NCBI GenBank assembly: GCA_905176665.1
Contig: CAJINA010000212.1
Coordinates: 1-64,000, forward strand
Source of the DNA: Olavius algarvensis Delta 4 endosymbiont
GTDB lineage: Bacteria; Desulfobacterota; Desulfobacteria; Desulfobacterales; CAJINA01
Reading direction: 5' to 3'
Length of the DNA stretch: 64,000 nt
The position numbers were made by a program, and so were the translations under genes. Each line of letters opens with the position of its first letter. Position 1 is the stretch's first letter. A model generated the notes under the pieces. The model was given only the letters and a program-made list of their open reading frames with translations. It was not told the origin of the DNA and searched no databases. Of this stretch, positions 25,287-34,153 are shown piece by piece.

Positions 25287-25465
25287 TTAGAAGCGGTTTC
25301 AGGACCTTCAATTGGGCTCAAGGTCAAGGCGGGTGAGTGGTTCAACCCGGAGGCGCCCGCGAAGCCAGTGCCTTGCGTGGTAAATACTCCCAGTATTTTA
25401 AGGATTTGAACTACACACCCAACATAGAGACTGAGTTTGTGAGGAGGTTTTGAAACCGCTTCTAA
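25287..25465. repeat. MITE-like element with perfect 15-bp inverted ends
   Basis: TTAGAAGCGGTTTCA (25287-25301) and TGAAACCGCTTCTAA (25451-25465) are exact reverse complements 149 bp apart. The interior has no supported gene; one minus-strand frame runs across it by chance. The element fills the whole gap between the YkgJ gene and the converging small gene, whose stop codon lies inside the right end. No transposase is present, as expected for a non-autonomous element. Confidence 0.75.
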
Positions 25466-25743
25466 GCTTCTTCCCAGTCGGCCGTGTTGGTCAGGACAAA
25501 AATAGCCTTCGTGTCCTGGTCGGAAATGATCTTCTTTATGATCTGCTTCTTTTCCAGGGTGTGCAACCCGGTCTCCAGGTCGGCTCGGCTGCCGTTCCAA
25601 ATTTCAAGCATATTCGCGTTAGAGAGCGTTGCGCCGGCATCGGTCAGTCCACAGCACATCAGGTAGACCGAAATAGTTTCCGTGGAAAGATTCAGGTTGA
25701 ATATCTTCTGACTCATTGCCGGGGGTTGATGCTGATCGACCAT
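25462..25743 (-). CDS. Small conserved hypothetical protein, winged-helix-like
   Basis: A 93-residue protein with no signal peptide. The segment IFNLNLSTETISVYLMCCGLTDAG, then LSNANMLEIWNGSRADLETGLHTLEKKQIIKKIISD, has the helix-helix-helix-wing rhythm of small winged-helix proteins: a short switch segment, a long recognition-like helix and a beta hairpin. I do not recognise a named family. ATG 25743 is chosen because CTGGAG lies 6 nt upstream; a GTG at 25785 is an alternative with a poorer site. The last codons overlap the inverted end of a MITE-like element, so the native C terminus may have been altered. Confidence 0.6.
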   Translation of the reverse strand: MVDQHQPPAMSQKIFNLNLSTETISVYLMCCGLTDAGATLSNANMLEIWNGSRADLETGLHTLEKKQIIKKIISDQDTKAIFVLTNTADWEEA

Positions 25744-25946
25744 GGGGTTCTCCAGGATATTTAGCGTTTGCGACTTGGACTTCACGATCCTTTAAGGCGT
25801 TCGCCCGCATGGAAGGCTTTTAGCGCCCGTACACCCATCATACAGTTTATAGCGGGCGCAGTTCGCAAACACAACCATCAATTCGGATTGAATACGGAGC
25901 AATGCGCCGGGCCCGTTTGCCGGGCCGGCAAGCGGGGTCGTCATCT

Positions 25947-26774
25947 TTATAGGGTCGCGGTATATTTGGGCCCCGCAATCAGCATATTGTTGGAAATGGT
26001 GGACTGAATCCTCTCCATTTTGTTGCCAAAGACAAAATCCCGTATCAAGCCATGGCCGTAGGCGCCCAGGACGATCAGCGCGTCATGCGGCACCTCGTAC
26101 AGGTTGTCCTCAAAGCGCCCGGTATCGTAAAAATGCCACGCGCGAACCGTTTCCGCCACTTCTTGACCGAGGCCGGCCGCCTCCAATAGCTTCCGATAGT
26201 CTGCTTCGGTTCCCGATTCGATCCGGGTAAAAATATCGATGGGCCGGCCGGACGCCCGGCTGATACGCAGGCCGAGCCGGAAGGCGTTGACCGCATTCTG
26301 GGAGCCGCCGAAGAAGACCGTGATACTATTCCAGGGTTTGTACACCGGGCTGGTCAGCAGTACCGGAAAGCGCGCGGACTGGACAATTCTTCTCACCCGC
26401 GGCCCGATATAACCCAGGCCGATTTTTGAGGAGAGATCACTGATACTCCGGGGGCAGCACATGAAATCAAAATCGGTTTTTATATCGGGCAGGGTGGAGG
26501 CGGTAAAGTGTTTGGGTTTCAGAAAGCGGACCGTGATACCCGCGGCGGACAACAGCTCCGTAGCATGGCTTTCGGCTGTTTCCGGACTGTTCAGGTAGGA
26601 GTCGTCCAGATCGACCTGGACAACATCGTTTTCAAAATACATCAGAAACTTCGTGTGTTCGGGGATGTAAACAACCGGGGAGACGCCGGTCTGGCTGCAA
26701 AAGTAAAGTGACTGCAAAAATGTTTCCCGACCGAGCGGTGTGTTTCTGAAGATGTGAAATAGCTGCTTGTTCAT
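25947..26774 (-). CDS. Universal stress protein (UspA family), tandem-domain type
   Basis: A 275-residue cytoplasmic protein about twice the size of a single Usp domain. The C-terminal half (about 145-270) has the clearest Usp features: ITVFFGGSQNAVNAFRLGLRISRASGRPIDIFTRI and the nucleotide-binding motif ALIVLGAYGHGLIRDFVFGNKMERI (G-x2-G...G-x-K). The N-terminal half is degenerate. GAGGAGA precedes the ATG by 7 nt. It lies 77 nt after the ClC channel gene on the same strand and is probably cotranscribed with it, which suggests a role in ion or osmotic stress. The ligand (ATP or none) is unknown. Confidence 0.88.
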   Translation of the reverse strand: MNKQLFHIFRNTPLGRETFLQSLYFCSQTGVSPVVYIPEHTKFLMYFENDVVQVDLDDSYLNSPETAESHATELLSAAGITVRFLKPKHFTASTLPDIKTDFDFMCCPRSISDLSSKIGLGYIGPRVRRIVQSARFPVLLTSPVYKPWNSITVFFGGSQNAVNAFRLGLRISRASGRPIDIFTRIESGTEADYRKLLEAAGLGQEVAETVRAWHFYDTGRFEDNLYEVPHDALIVLGAYGHGLIRDFVFGNKMERIQSTISNNMLIAGPKYTATL

Positions 26775-26851
26775 GGACGTCTCCTCGTTGTCGCCCTATA
26801 TAATGGTTGCCTGGATACCATCACAAAGACATTCTGGGGCCGGTTTCTACG

Positions 26852-28585
26852 CTATTGGGTTGACTGCACCATAAGTTCTTTCCGATATTTGTCAAGAAAT
26901 GCGGCCTTTGACACCATGCCGACATATCTTCCCTGCGACAGCACCGGCATGGAGAACAGGTTGTAGACATCCATCTGGCGCAGTATTTCGGACACGTCGT
27001 CATCGAGGTTCACCGTTAGCACCGACCGGTCCATGACCTGGTCCAGAAAGACAGCATCATAGATAGCCGGATTAAACAGGTAAGGGCGCAGATCATCAAG
27101 GTGTATCATTCCCAGAAATTGCCCGGTTTGCGAATCTTCGACCGGGAAGTGATTCCGGTGCGACCGTTTTAGAATCTGAATGAAGTCCCGCAGGACCATG
27201 TCCTGCCGGACACAGACACAGTCGGTTTCCAACAGTTCAGAAACACTCAGGTCGGTGAGGACCCGGGCATCGGTTCCCGGTCGCAGCAGGTGCCCCCTTT
27301 CCACCAGTTCCTTAAAATAAAACGAGGCCGGTTCGAGATAGTGGCACAGGGTGGTCGATACGGCGGACACCAGAATAAGCGGCAGGATGACTTCGTAACC
27401 ACCCGAGATTTCGACAACCAGAAAAATAGCTGTCAGTGGTGCCTGCAGGATCCCGCTGACCAGGCCGGCCATGCCCAGCAGGGCGAAACAGCCCTCCCCA
27501 GCCCAGGGAACCTGCGGCCAGATTGTCAGCAGGGCCCGGTGGTAGACCAGACCGGTCAAGCTGCCGATCACCAGGCAGGGTGCGAATATGCCGCCGGAGC
27601 CGCCCCACCCCAGGGTGAACGCGGTGGCTGCCATTTTGGCGAGGACGGCGATGGCCACGAAAGCCAGTCCGGTGGAGAAGGTCCCGCCGATCATGGCTTG
27701 AATCGAATGATACCCTTCACCGAGCACAACCGGCATAAGCATGCCGATGAGGCCGACCACACAGCCCCCCCCGGCTGCTTTCAGCCATAGCGGCGCCTTT
27801 ACCCGGCCGGCCGTTCGCCCCATACCTTTGAGCAAACGGGTGAGCAGGACCGAGGCCCCGGCGCACAATACCGCCAGACCGATACAGGCCATGATATCGA
27901 TAAAGGCGATATTGAACTGGACATGCTCAAACACGATTTGATTGCCCTGGAGCAGGCGGCTTATTTCTGTCCCGGCCACGGAGGCGATGGCGATCGGGAT
28001 GATATTGACCGCTGACCATTCACCCAGGATGACCTCGATCGTGAAGACCATGCCGGCAATCGGCGCATTGAATATCGAGGAAATAGCGCCGGCTGCGCCG
28101 CAACCGACCAGGGTTACCCGCTGGCGGTCATTTAGAGCGAAGAACTTGGCGATATTCGACCCGATGGCGGCCCCGCTCATGACCACGGGGGCTTCGGGGC
28201 CGGCCGAGCCCCCGGTACCGATGGTGAGACAGCTTGAGATCAGACGGGAGAAACTGGAACGCAGACGCAGCAAGCCCCCATAGCGGGAAACACTGTAAAT
28301 GACCTCGGGAACACCATGCCCGGCGGCCTCATTGACAACTTTTTCAAGGAATAAAGAGGAGAGGGCGGCACCCACGGCCGGGAGTAAAAACGCCCACCAG
28401 TAGATGCGCAGATGGTGCAGCCATTCGAACAGGGCAATCAGCGATCGGTTCAGCGCCAGCGCCGCCAGGCCGCTGCAGGTGCCTACAATCACGGCTATCA
28501 GGATGAGCAACAGACGATCATCCGATCGGAAGATGTTCCAGTTTGACGGGTAGCGCCACAGTTTGGAAAGGTTCATGGCCATCAT
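26852..28585 (-). CDS. ClC-family chloride channel/antiporter with CBS domains
   Basis: A 577-residue membrane protein. The ClC selectivity motifs are present in order: GHGVPEV (GSGIP position), GTGGSAGPEAPVV (GREGP position, with the gating Glu kept) and GGIFAPCLVIG (GxFxP). Ten or more hydrophobic segments lie between residues 25 and 425. The cytoplasmic C terminus (about 440-570) carries two CBS domains, which usually sense adenine nucleotides. The start ATG lies 5 nt after the stop codon of the EIIA-like gene, so translation is coupled. Whether it is a channel or an H+/Cl- exchanger cannot be decided from this reading. Confidence 0.95.
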   Translation of the reverse strand: MMAMNLSKLWRYPSNWNIFRSDDRLLLILIAVIVGTCSGLAALALNRSLIALFEWLHHLRIYWWAFLLPAVGAALSSLFLEKVVNEAAGHGVPEVIYSVSRYGGLLRLRSSFSRLISSCLTIGTGGSAGPEAPVVMSGAAIGSNIAKFFALNDRQRVTLVGCGAAGAISSIFNAPIAGMVFTIEVILGEWSAVNIIPIAIASVAGTEISRLLQGNQIVFEHVQFNIAFIDIMACIGLAVLCAGASVLLTRLLKGMGRTAGRVKAPLWLKAAGGGCVVGLIGMLMPVVLGEGYHSIQAMIGGTFSTGLAFVAIAVLAKMAATAFTLGWGGSGGIFAPCLVIGSLTGLVYHRALLTIWPQVPWAGEGCFALLGMAGLVSGILQAPLTAIFLVVEISGGYEVILPLILVSAVSTTLCHYLEPASFYFKELVERGHLLRPGTDARVLTDLSVSELLETDCVCVRQDMVLRDFIQILKRSHRNHFPVEDSQTGQFLGMIHLDDLRPYLFNPAIYDAVFLDQVMDRSVLTVNLDDDVSEILRQMDVYNLFSMPVLSQGRYVGMVSKAAFLDKYRKELMVQSTQ

Positions 28586-28590
28586 CCCCG

Positions 28591-29283
28591 CTAAAGGAGT
28601 TCACTCTGGTCGAGCTTGCGTTCAAGCTCGTTGATTTCTGAAAAGAGCCTTTCAGCCGCTGGCATCCCTTGCAGGAAACGGACAAATTCATCGTCCCGTA
28701 TGCAAAAAGCCAGTTTTGACAGAAGGTGCAGATGGATTTTCACCGACGTGCTCAGCAGTAGAAAGAGTACAAATACGGGGCGGGCGTCGATGGCATTATA
28801 ATCAATGGGCTTTTGGGGAAAACAGGTGACGATCAGCGGCTGGGCAAGACCGGCCCGTAAGGGCGTCCGGGGGTGGGGGATGGCTACCCCTTTGCCCATG
28901 CCGGTGGATGTCAGCCTTTCTCGTTCGATGAGCGTGTCGTGCAGTTCCGACTTTTCAGGGGCTGCGAGTCCGGGGACGCATTCGGCCGCAGACGCCAGGA
29001 TATCTTCCACGGTAACGCCGGAAAGGCCGGTGTACGCACCGCCCCGGCGCATGGCCGACAACAAGGTTTCCGGGGTCGGATTTTCGTCGGCGGCGGCCGG
29101 CCCGGTTTTCGGAAGGGTAAACGGCAGGTTGCGGGCCGCCGCCCATTTCTTTAAAACCTGGACGTCAAATGACCAGTTCGCCCCGCTTTTTTGCACGGGT
29201 ATCCGTCCCTGCCGGACCCAGCGATCCAGGGTGTTGACAGGCAGATCAAGGCTGCGGGCGATGTCGTTTATATCCAGTTTCAT
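28591..29283 (-). CDS. Helix-turn-helix/PTS EIIA(Ntr)-type fusion regulator
   Basis: A 230-residue protein. Residues 1-50 form an excisionase/MerR-like DNA-binding domain (MKLDINDIARSLDLPVNTLDRWVRQGRIP). Residues about 72-222 form a PTS EIIA-2 domain with the phosphorylatable His137 in GVAIPHPRTP. The family of EIIA(Ntr) proteins controls potassium and envelope functions through a phosphorelay with no sugar transport. ATG 29283 is preferred over an upstream frame extension with no family similarity. It sits directly upstream of and coupled to the ClC gene, so control of that channel gene, or of channel activity, is a reasonable inference. No EI or HPr gene is visible here. Confidence 0.87.
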   Translation of the reverse strand: MKLDINDIARSLDLPVNTLDRWVRQGRIPVQKSGANWSFDVQVLKKWAAARNLPFTLPKTGPAAADENPTPETLLSAMRRGGAYTGLSGVTVEDILASAAECVPGLAAPEKSELHDTLIERERLTSTGMGKGVAIPHPRTPLRAGLAQPLIVTCFPQKPIDYNAIDARPVFVLFLLLSTSVKIHLHLLSKLAFCIRDDEFVRFLQGMPAAERLFSEINELERKLDQSELL

Positions 29284-29444
29284 GGGTTGAAGATATTTGG
29301 CGTTTTCAAATAAGTTCGAAAAGTTAAACAAAAAACATAATACAAAACCAAGGTGCAAGGCAAGGGGATTTATCGGCCGGTAAATTTTACAGTCGCGGTG
29401 CCGGTGTCGGGCCGGTCTATGGGCAGTATCCGGTTATTTTACCG

Positions 29445-30566
29445 TCAACCGGGTGGGTTTGCTTCCGTTTGGGTAATGGTGATATCGCGCTTGGGAAAAG
29501 GAATTTCGATGCCGGCTGCATCAAACGCGGTTTTGGTTTGGTCCGTGATTGTAGATATGGTGTTCATCCGCTGGCGGGCGTCATCGATCCAGACCCGCAG
29601 CTGCAAATCGACCGCTGAATCTCCGAAATTGCGTACGACTACTTTCGGAGGAGGATATTGGGATATCCAGGGAACGTCTTCGGCCAGGCCCACCAGGATA
29701 GCACTGGCTTTCTGGACGTCGGCATCATAGGCAATGCCCACATTGATGCGGACCCGGATACTCTCGCTGAGCAGGGTGTAGTTGATGATGTCCCGGGTCA
29801 TGATCTTGTTGTTGGGGATCACAATGACGATGTTGTCAGTGGTCCTGATCTTGGTCGCCCGCAGGCCGATATCGATGACGTCCCCCCAGGTCGCGCTGCC
29901 GCGGGGGGCATCCCAGACCTCGATCCGGTCGCCGATCTCAAAAGGGCGGTCCACAATCAGAAGGACGCCCGCAATAAGGTTGGAGAGTGTGTCCTTGGCT
30001 GCGAAACCGATGGCCACGCCGGCCACACCGGCGCCAGCGATAAACGGCATGACGTTGATACCCAGAATGTCCAGGGCGATCACCGCGGCCGAGACATAGA
30101 CGATGGCGCCGGCAAACTTGTTAAGCAGGTCGAACACAATATCGTCGACCTGGGTTTCGGTTTTTTTGGCTATGTTCGACTCGGCATATTTCAGGGCCAG
30201 GATCATAAACTCTTTCGCCGGAGTGGCGATCAGCATCACCACCAGGGCGTAGAAAAGGTTTTGAACCAGAAGGATGTCGTAAGGCTTGATCAGGTAGGCC
30301 CCCGCGGCCATGATCAGGGCATAGCGCAGCATTTTTTGAATGGCGATGAATAGCCCGGGGTTCTGCTTGAAGACCTCGTAGCGCGCAGCACGTTTTTCAG
30401 CGGTAGATGTTATCCGCTTGATCACCAGCCAGGCGACATAAAATAAAATCAGGGCCAGCACGGTGTTGATCAACTGATCCACCAGGGGGATGTCGGTGTG
30501 AAAGGCCGCTTCCAGGCGGTGGTATACCTCCGAGACTTTATCCAGTTGGGCCTTTATACTGCTCAT
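29445..30566 (-). CDS. MscS-family mechanosensitive ion channel
   Basis: A 373-residue small-conductance mechanosensitive channel. Membrane helices lie at about 28-50, 72-95 and 100-120, then the pore helix region with GVAGVAIGFAAKDTLSNLIAGVLLIVDRPFEIGDRI, the most conserved part of the family. The soluble beta and alpha-beta domains follow, with TKIRTTDNIVIVIPNNKIMTRDIINY. A good Shine-Dalgarno (AAGAGGCGG) precedes the ATG. It protects cells from hypo-osmotic shock. It is on the same strand as the EIIA and ClC genes, separated by 161 nt, forming an osmotic/ion group. Confidence 0.95.
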   Translation of the reverse strand: MSSIKAQLDKVSEVYHRLEAAFHTDIPLVDQLINTVLALILFYVAWLVIKRITSTAEKRAARYEVFKQNPGLFIAIQKMLRYALIMAAGAYLIKPYDILLVQNLFYALVVMLIATPAKEFMILALKYAESNIAKKTETQVDDIVFDLLNKFAGAIVYVSAAVIALDILGINVMPFIAGAGVAGVAIGFAAKDTLSNLIAGVLLIVDRPFEIGDRIEVWDAPRGSATWGDVIDIGLRATKIRTTDNIVIVIPNNKIMTRDIINYTLLSESIRVRINVGIAYDADVQKASAILVGLAEDVPWISQYPPPKVVVRNFGDSAVDLQLRVWIDDARQRMNTISTITDQTKTAFDAAGIEIPFPKRDITITQTEANPPG

Positions 30567-30618
30567 ATCCGCCTCTTAATCTATATTGAAAGGCCTGCTC
30601 TTCCTCAAAAGGCCTGGC

Positions 30619-31386
30619 TTAAAAAACGCTGGAGCCGATCCCCGCCTTGATAAATTCCCGGTTGAGCCGGGCAATGTGGGTAATAGAGATCTGTTTGGGG
30701 CACTCGGCTTCGCACTCGCGTTCGTTGGAGCAGTTGCCGAACCCGCAGGCATCCATCTGGCGAACCATGGCCAGCGCGCGTTTGGCGGCTTCGGGCCGTC
30801 CCTGGGGCAACAGGGCCAACTGGGAGACCTTGGCGCTCATGAACAGCATGGCCGAGGCATTGGGACAGGCAGCCACGCAGGCCCCGCAGCCGATGCAGGC
30901 GGCCGCGTCCATGGCCTCTTCGGCGATGTCCGCCGAGATGGGGATGCTATTGGCGTCCGGGGTCCCGCCGGTGTTCACCGACACATACCCGCCGGCCTGG
31001 ATGATCTTGTCCAAGGGGCTTCTGTCTACGGCCAGATCCTTGACGACTTTAAAGGCCCGTGCTCGAAACGGTTCGATTACCAGGGTGTCACCCGAGTTGA
31101 AATGGCGCATGTGCAGCTGGCACAAGGTAGTGCCCTGTTCGGGTCCGTGGGGCCGGCCGTTGACCACTGAACCGCACTGGCCGCAGATGCCCTCGCGGCA
31201 GTCGTGGTCGAAGGCAATCGGTTCACGGCCGTCCAGGGTCAGCTGTTCATTGATCACGTCGAGCATCTCCAGAAACGACATGTCCGTGGAGATATTGTCG
31301 GCCCGGTAGGTCTCCAGGCGGCCTTTGTGCCCGGGCCCCTTTTGCCGCCAGACTTTCAGGGTGATATCGATGGATTTGGTCGTCAC
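30619..31386 (-). CDS. sdhB: Succinate dehydrogenase/fumarate reductase iron-sulfur subunit
   Basis: A 255-residue electron-transfer subunit. The N-terminal [2Fe-2S] ferredoxin domain contains CREGICGQCG and a later Cys in TTLCQLHM. The C-terminal part holds CIGCGACVAACP and GFGNCSNERECEAECP for the [4Fe-4S] and [3Fe-4S] clusters. It starts at GTG, which overlaps the sdhA stop (GTGA), with AAAGGAG upstream. It is the last gene of the C-A-B operon. The direction (succinate oxidation or fumarate reduction) cannot be told from sequence. Confidence 0.97.
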   Translation of the reverse strand: MTTKSIDITLKVWRQKGPGHKGRLETYRADNISTDMSFLEMLDVINEQLTLDGREPIAFDHDCREGICGQCGSVVNGRPHGPEQGTTLCQLHMRHFNSGDTLVIEPFRARAFKVVKDLAVDRSPLDKIIQAGGYVSVNTGGTPDANSIPISADIAEEAMDAAACIGCGACVAACPNASAMLFMSAKVSQLALLPQGRPEAAKRALAMVRQMDACGFGNCSNERECEAECPKQISITHIARLNREFIKAGIGSSVF

Positions 31387-33296
31387 TTGTAACTCCTTTG
31401 GGTAAGCTTAACGTTTTCAAAGACCAGCGGCTCCTTGTGCAGGTCCGGCGCGCTGTCCTCCCCGGTGTGATTCCAGGCCGCCACGTAGCAGAAGTTCTCG
31501 TCGTCGCGCAGGGCTTCGTGCTCTTCGGTCTGGTAGGCTTCGTTGAAATGCCCCCCGCACGACTCCTTGCGATGCAGGGCGTCGGTGCACATCAGTTCGG
31601 CAAACTCCAGAAAGTCGGCCACCCGGCCGGCCCGCTCCAGGCTCTGGTTGAAATCCCCGGCCGAGCCGGGCACGGTCACGTTCTCCCAGAACTCGCCGCG
31701 CAACTCGGCAATCTGACCGATGGCTTTTTCCAGGCCGGCGTCGTTTCTGGCCATGCCGCAGTGGTCCCACATGACCAGGCCCAGCTGCCGGTGAAAGTCG
31801 TCCACGGTCCGGTTGCCGTCCACAGACAGCAGCCGGTCAATGCGCCCGGCCGCGTCCGTGGCGACCTGGTCGAAGGCCTGGTTGTCGACGCCCACCTCGC
31901 CCGGCGTAACACCGGACAGGTATCCACCGATGGTGTAAGGCAGTACGAAGTAGCCGTCGGCCAGACCCTGCATTAGGGCGCTGGCCCCCAGACGGTTGGC
32001 CCCGTGGTCGCTAAAGTTGGCTTCGCCCAGGACAAACAACCCGTCCAGGTTGCTCATTAGGTTGTAGTCCACCCACAGCCCGCCCATGGTGTAGTGCACC
32101 GCCGGGTAGATCATCATGGGCGTCTGATAGGGATCGTCGGCCACGATCTTATCGTACATCTCGAACAGGTTGCCGTACTTTTTGGCAATGACCTCCCGGC
32201 CGTCGCGCTTAATGGCATCGGCAAAATCCAGGTAGACCGCCAGCCCGGTATCGCCCACGCCCCGGCCGCCATCGCACTGCTCCTTGGCATTGCGCGAAGC
32301 CACGTCCCGGGGCACCAGGTTCCCGAAGCTGGGATATTTTTCTTCCAGGTAATAGCTGCGTTCGGACTCGGGGATCTGGCTCGGCGGCCGCGTGTCCCCG
32401 GCCTGTTTGGGTACCCACACCCGGCCGTCATTGCGCAAACTCTCGCTCATCAGCGTCAGCTTGCTCTGGTAGGTCCCGTGCACCGGGATGCAGGTGGGGT
32501 GGATCTGCGTGTAGCATGGGTTGGCAAAATAGGCCCCGCGCTTGTGCGCCCTGAAGGCCGCCGTCACATTGCTGGCCATGGCGTTGGTCGACAGGAAGAA
32601 AACGTTCCCGTAGCCGCCCGTGCACAGCACCACTGCGTCGGCGGCATGCTTTTCGATTTTCCCGGTGATCAGGTTGCGCACCACGATGCCCCGGGCCTTG
32701 CCCCCGCTGACCACCAGATCCAGCATCTCTCGCCGTGGGTACATGGTCACCTTGCCGGCTGCGATCTGCCGGCTCAGGGCGCTGTAGGCTCCCAACAGCA
32801 GCTGCTGGCCTGTCTGGCCCCGGGCATAAAACGTCCGCGACACCTGCGCTCCCCCGAAACTGCGGTTGGCCAGGGTCCCGCCGTACTCGCGCGCAAACGG
32901 CACCCCCTGGGCCACGCACTGGTCGATGATGTTCCCGCTCACCTGTGCCAGACGGTACACGTTGGCTTCCCGGGCCCGAAAGTCCCCGCCCTTGATCGTG
33001 TCGTAAAACAAGCGCCACGTGCTGTCGCCGTCGTTCTGGTAGTTCTTCGACGCGTTGATGCCGCCCTGGGCCGCAATCGAATGCGCCCGCCGCGGCGTGT
33101 CCTGGATGCAAAAACTCTTCACGTCGTAACCCAGTTCCGCCAGGCTGGCTGCCGCACTGCCGCCCGCCAGACCCGTACCCACCACGATGATGTTGAACTT
33201 GCGCTTGTTGGCCGGGTTGACCAGCTTGAGCTCGAACTTGTGCCGGTCCCACTTGTCGGCTAACGGGCCGCCGGGTATCTTTGCGTCTAATGACAT
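31383..33296 (-). CDS. sdhA: Succinate dehydrogenase/fumarate reductase flavoprotein subunit
   Basis: A 637-residue catalytic subunit. The FAD-binding motif VVGTGLAGGSAAASLAELGYDV is near residue 40, the His region reads RRAHSIAAQGGINA, and the active-site motif PAVHYTMGGLWVDYN is near residue 400. ATG 33296 is selected because AGGAGG lies 6 nt upstream; a longer reading from 33353 has no family similarity. This is the menaquinone-linked B-type complex flavoprotein. The gene has unusually high third-position GC, giving long shadow frames on the other strand. Confidence 0.97.
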   Translation of the reverse strand: MSLDAKIPGGPLADKWDRHKFELKLVNPANKRKFNIIVVGTGLAGGSAAASLAELGYDVKSFCIQDTPRRAHSIAAQGGINASKNYQNDGDSTWRLFYDTIKGGDFRAREANVYRLAQVSGNIIDQCVAQGVPFAREYGGTLANRSFGGAQVSRTFYARGQTGQQLLLGAYSALSRQIAAGKVTMYPRREMLDLVVSGGKARGIVVRNLITGKIEKHAADAVVLCTGGYGNVFFLSTNAMASNVTAAFRAHKRGAYFANPCYTQIHPTCIPVHGTYQSKLTLMSESLRNDGRVWVPKQAGDTRPPSQIPESERSYYLEEKYPSFGNLVPRDVASRNAKEQCDGGRGVGDTGLAVYLDFADAIKRDGREVIAKKYGNLFEMYDKIVADDPYQTPMMIYPAVHYTMGGLWVDYNLMSNLDGLFVLGEANFSDHGANRLGASALMQGLADGYFVLPYTIGGYLSGVTPGEVGVDNQAFDQVATDAAGRIDRLLSVDGNRTVDDFHRQLGLVMWDHCGMARNDAGLEKAIGQIAELRGEFWENVTVPGSAGDFNQSLERAGRVADFLEFAELMCTDALHRKESCGGHFNEAYQTEEHEALRDDENFCYVAAWNHTGEDSAPDLHKEPLVFENVKLTQRSYK

Positions 33297-33368
33297 CGTT
33301 TTCCTCCTGTATGCAATGTCGCCGGCAGGGTGCGGCGACGGTCTTTCACTCAATTGGGTACGCCGGCC

Positions 33369-34007
33369 TTAAAGCATACCGACATAGATGGGAATAAACC
33401 CGAACCCCACCCCCACCACGAGGGCAAACAACAGGCCCAGGATTTTGATCGCCGGCATGTACTTGGGATGGTTGGCCCCCAGGGTCTGGAACAGACTCCA
33501 GAACCCGTGGCTCACGTGTACCGCCACCACCACCATCGCCGTGATGTACAAGGCCATCTGCACCGGGTTGGCAAACGTGCCCGCGACGATCGCAAATATC
33601 GTGGCGTGGCTTTTATCCACGAAATGAAAGTTCATCAGATGGTAGATGATGAACAGAAATATTAGTGCGCCGGTGTACGGCATGGTCCGGCTGCCCAGAG
33701 TCCGGCCGCCCGCGCTGCGGTCCACCGCGTAACGCTGGGGACGGGCCTTGAGGTTCTGCAAAAACAGCACCAGCCCGGTCACGACATGCACCACAAACAG
33801 GGCCAGAAGACCCAGCTCGGCTACCGTTAAAAGCGGCCCCAGGCTGTGCAGGTGCGCAGCATAGCTGTTGAATGCGTCCGCCCCCCCGTACAAGGTCAGG
33901 TTACCGGCCAGGTGCGCGCCTAAAAACCCGCAAAACGAAAGACCCGTCACTGCCATCAGCAGCTTTTTGCCCACTGCCGTGCCCAATGTCCTTATTACCC
34001 AGTCCAT
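33369..34007 (-). CDS. sdhC: Succinate dehydrogenase cytochrome b558 subunit
   Basis: A 212-residue membrane anchor with five hydrophobic helices and conserved His residues (LGAHLAGNL, VAELGLLALFVVHVVTGLVLF, FLFIIYHLMNFHFV, VVVAVHVSHGFWSLFQTLG) that would ligate two b hemes. It matches the b558 family found in Bacillus, epsilonproteobacteria and Desulfobacterota, which reacts with menaquinone. It is first in the operon. GGGAGC precedes the ATG. Confidence 0.94.
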   Translation of the reverse strand: MDWVIRTLGTAVGKKLLMAVTGLSFCGFLGAHLAGNLTLYGGADAFNSYAAHLHSLGPLLTVAELGLLALFVVHVVTGLVLFLQNLKARPQRYAVDRSAGGRTLGSRTMPYTGALIFLFIIYHLMNFHFVDKSHATIFAIVAGTFANPVQMALYITAMVVVAVHVSHGFWSLFQTLGANHPKYMPAIKILGLLFALVVGVGFGFIPIYVGML

Positions 34008-34036
34008 GCTTTTGCTCCCGTCTTATTTTTTAGTGG

Positions 34037-34091
34037 TAACAATGTTATCTCATGTCGAACATTACTTAAATTCTATCACCTTGCCTGTCAA
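34037..34091 (-). promoter_or_regulatory. Putative sdhC promoter and palindromic operator-like site
   Basis: On the minus strand TTGACA (34091-34086) is followed 17 nt later by TAAGTA, a weak -10. Between this and the sdhC start lies the perfect palindrome TAACAATGTTA (34037-34047), which also occurs at 34171-34181 in the end of the upstream HD-domain gene. The palindrome could bind a dimeric regulator; this is inference. Confidence 0.35.
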
Positions 34092-34153
34092 TAGAATTAT
34101 CAACCTGATTCAATATCATTCCCCGAAATAACGGTTTTATACTAATTGTTGAG

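Noticed and set aside
32428..33263. Long frames on both strands across sdhA (274 and 389 codons)
   Set aside because: They arise from very high third-position GC in sdhA; the sdhA product is unmistakable.
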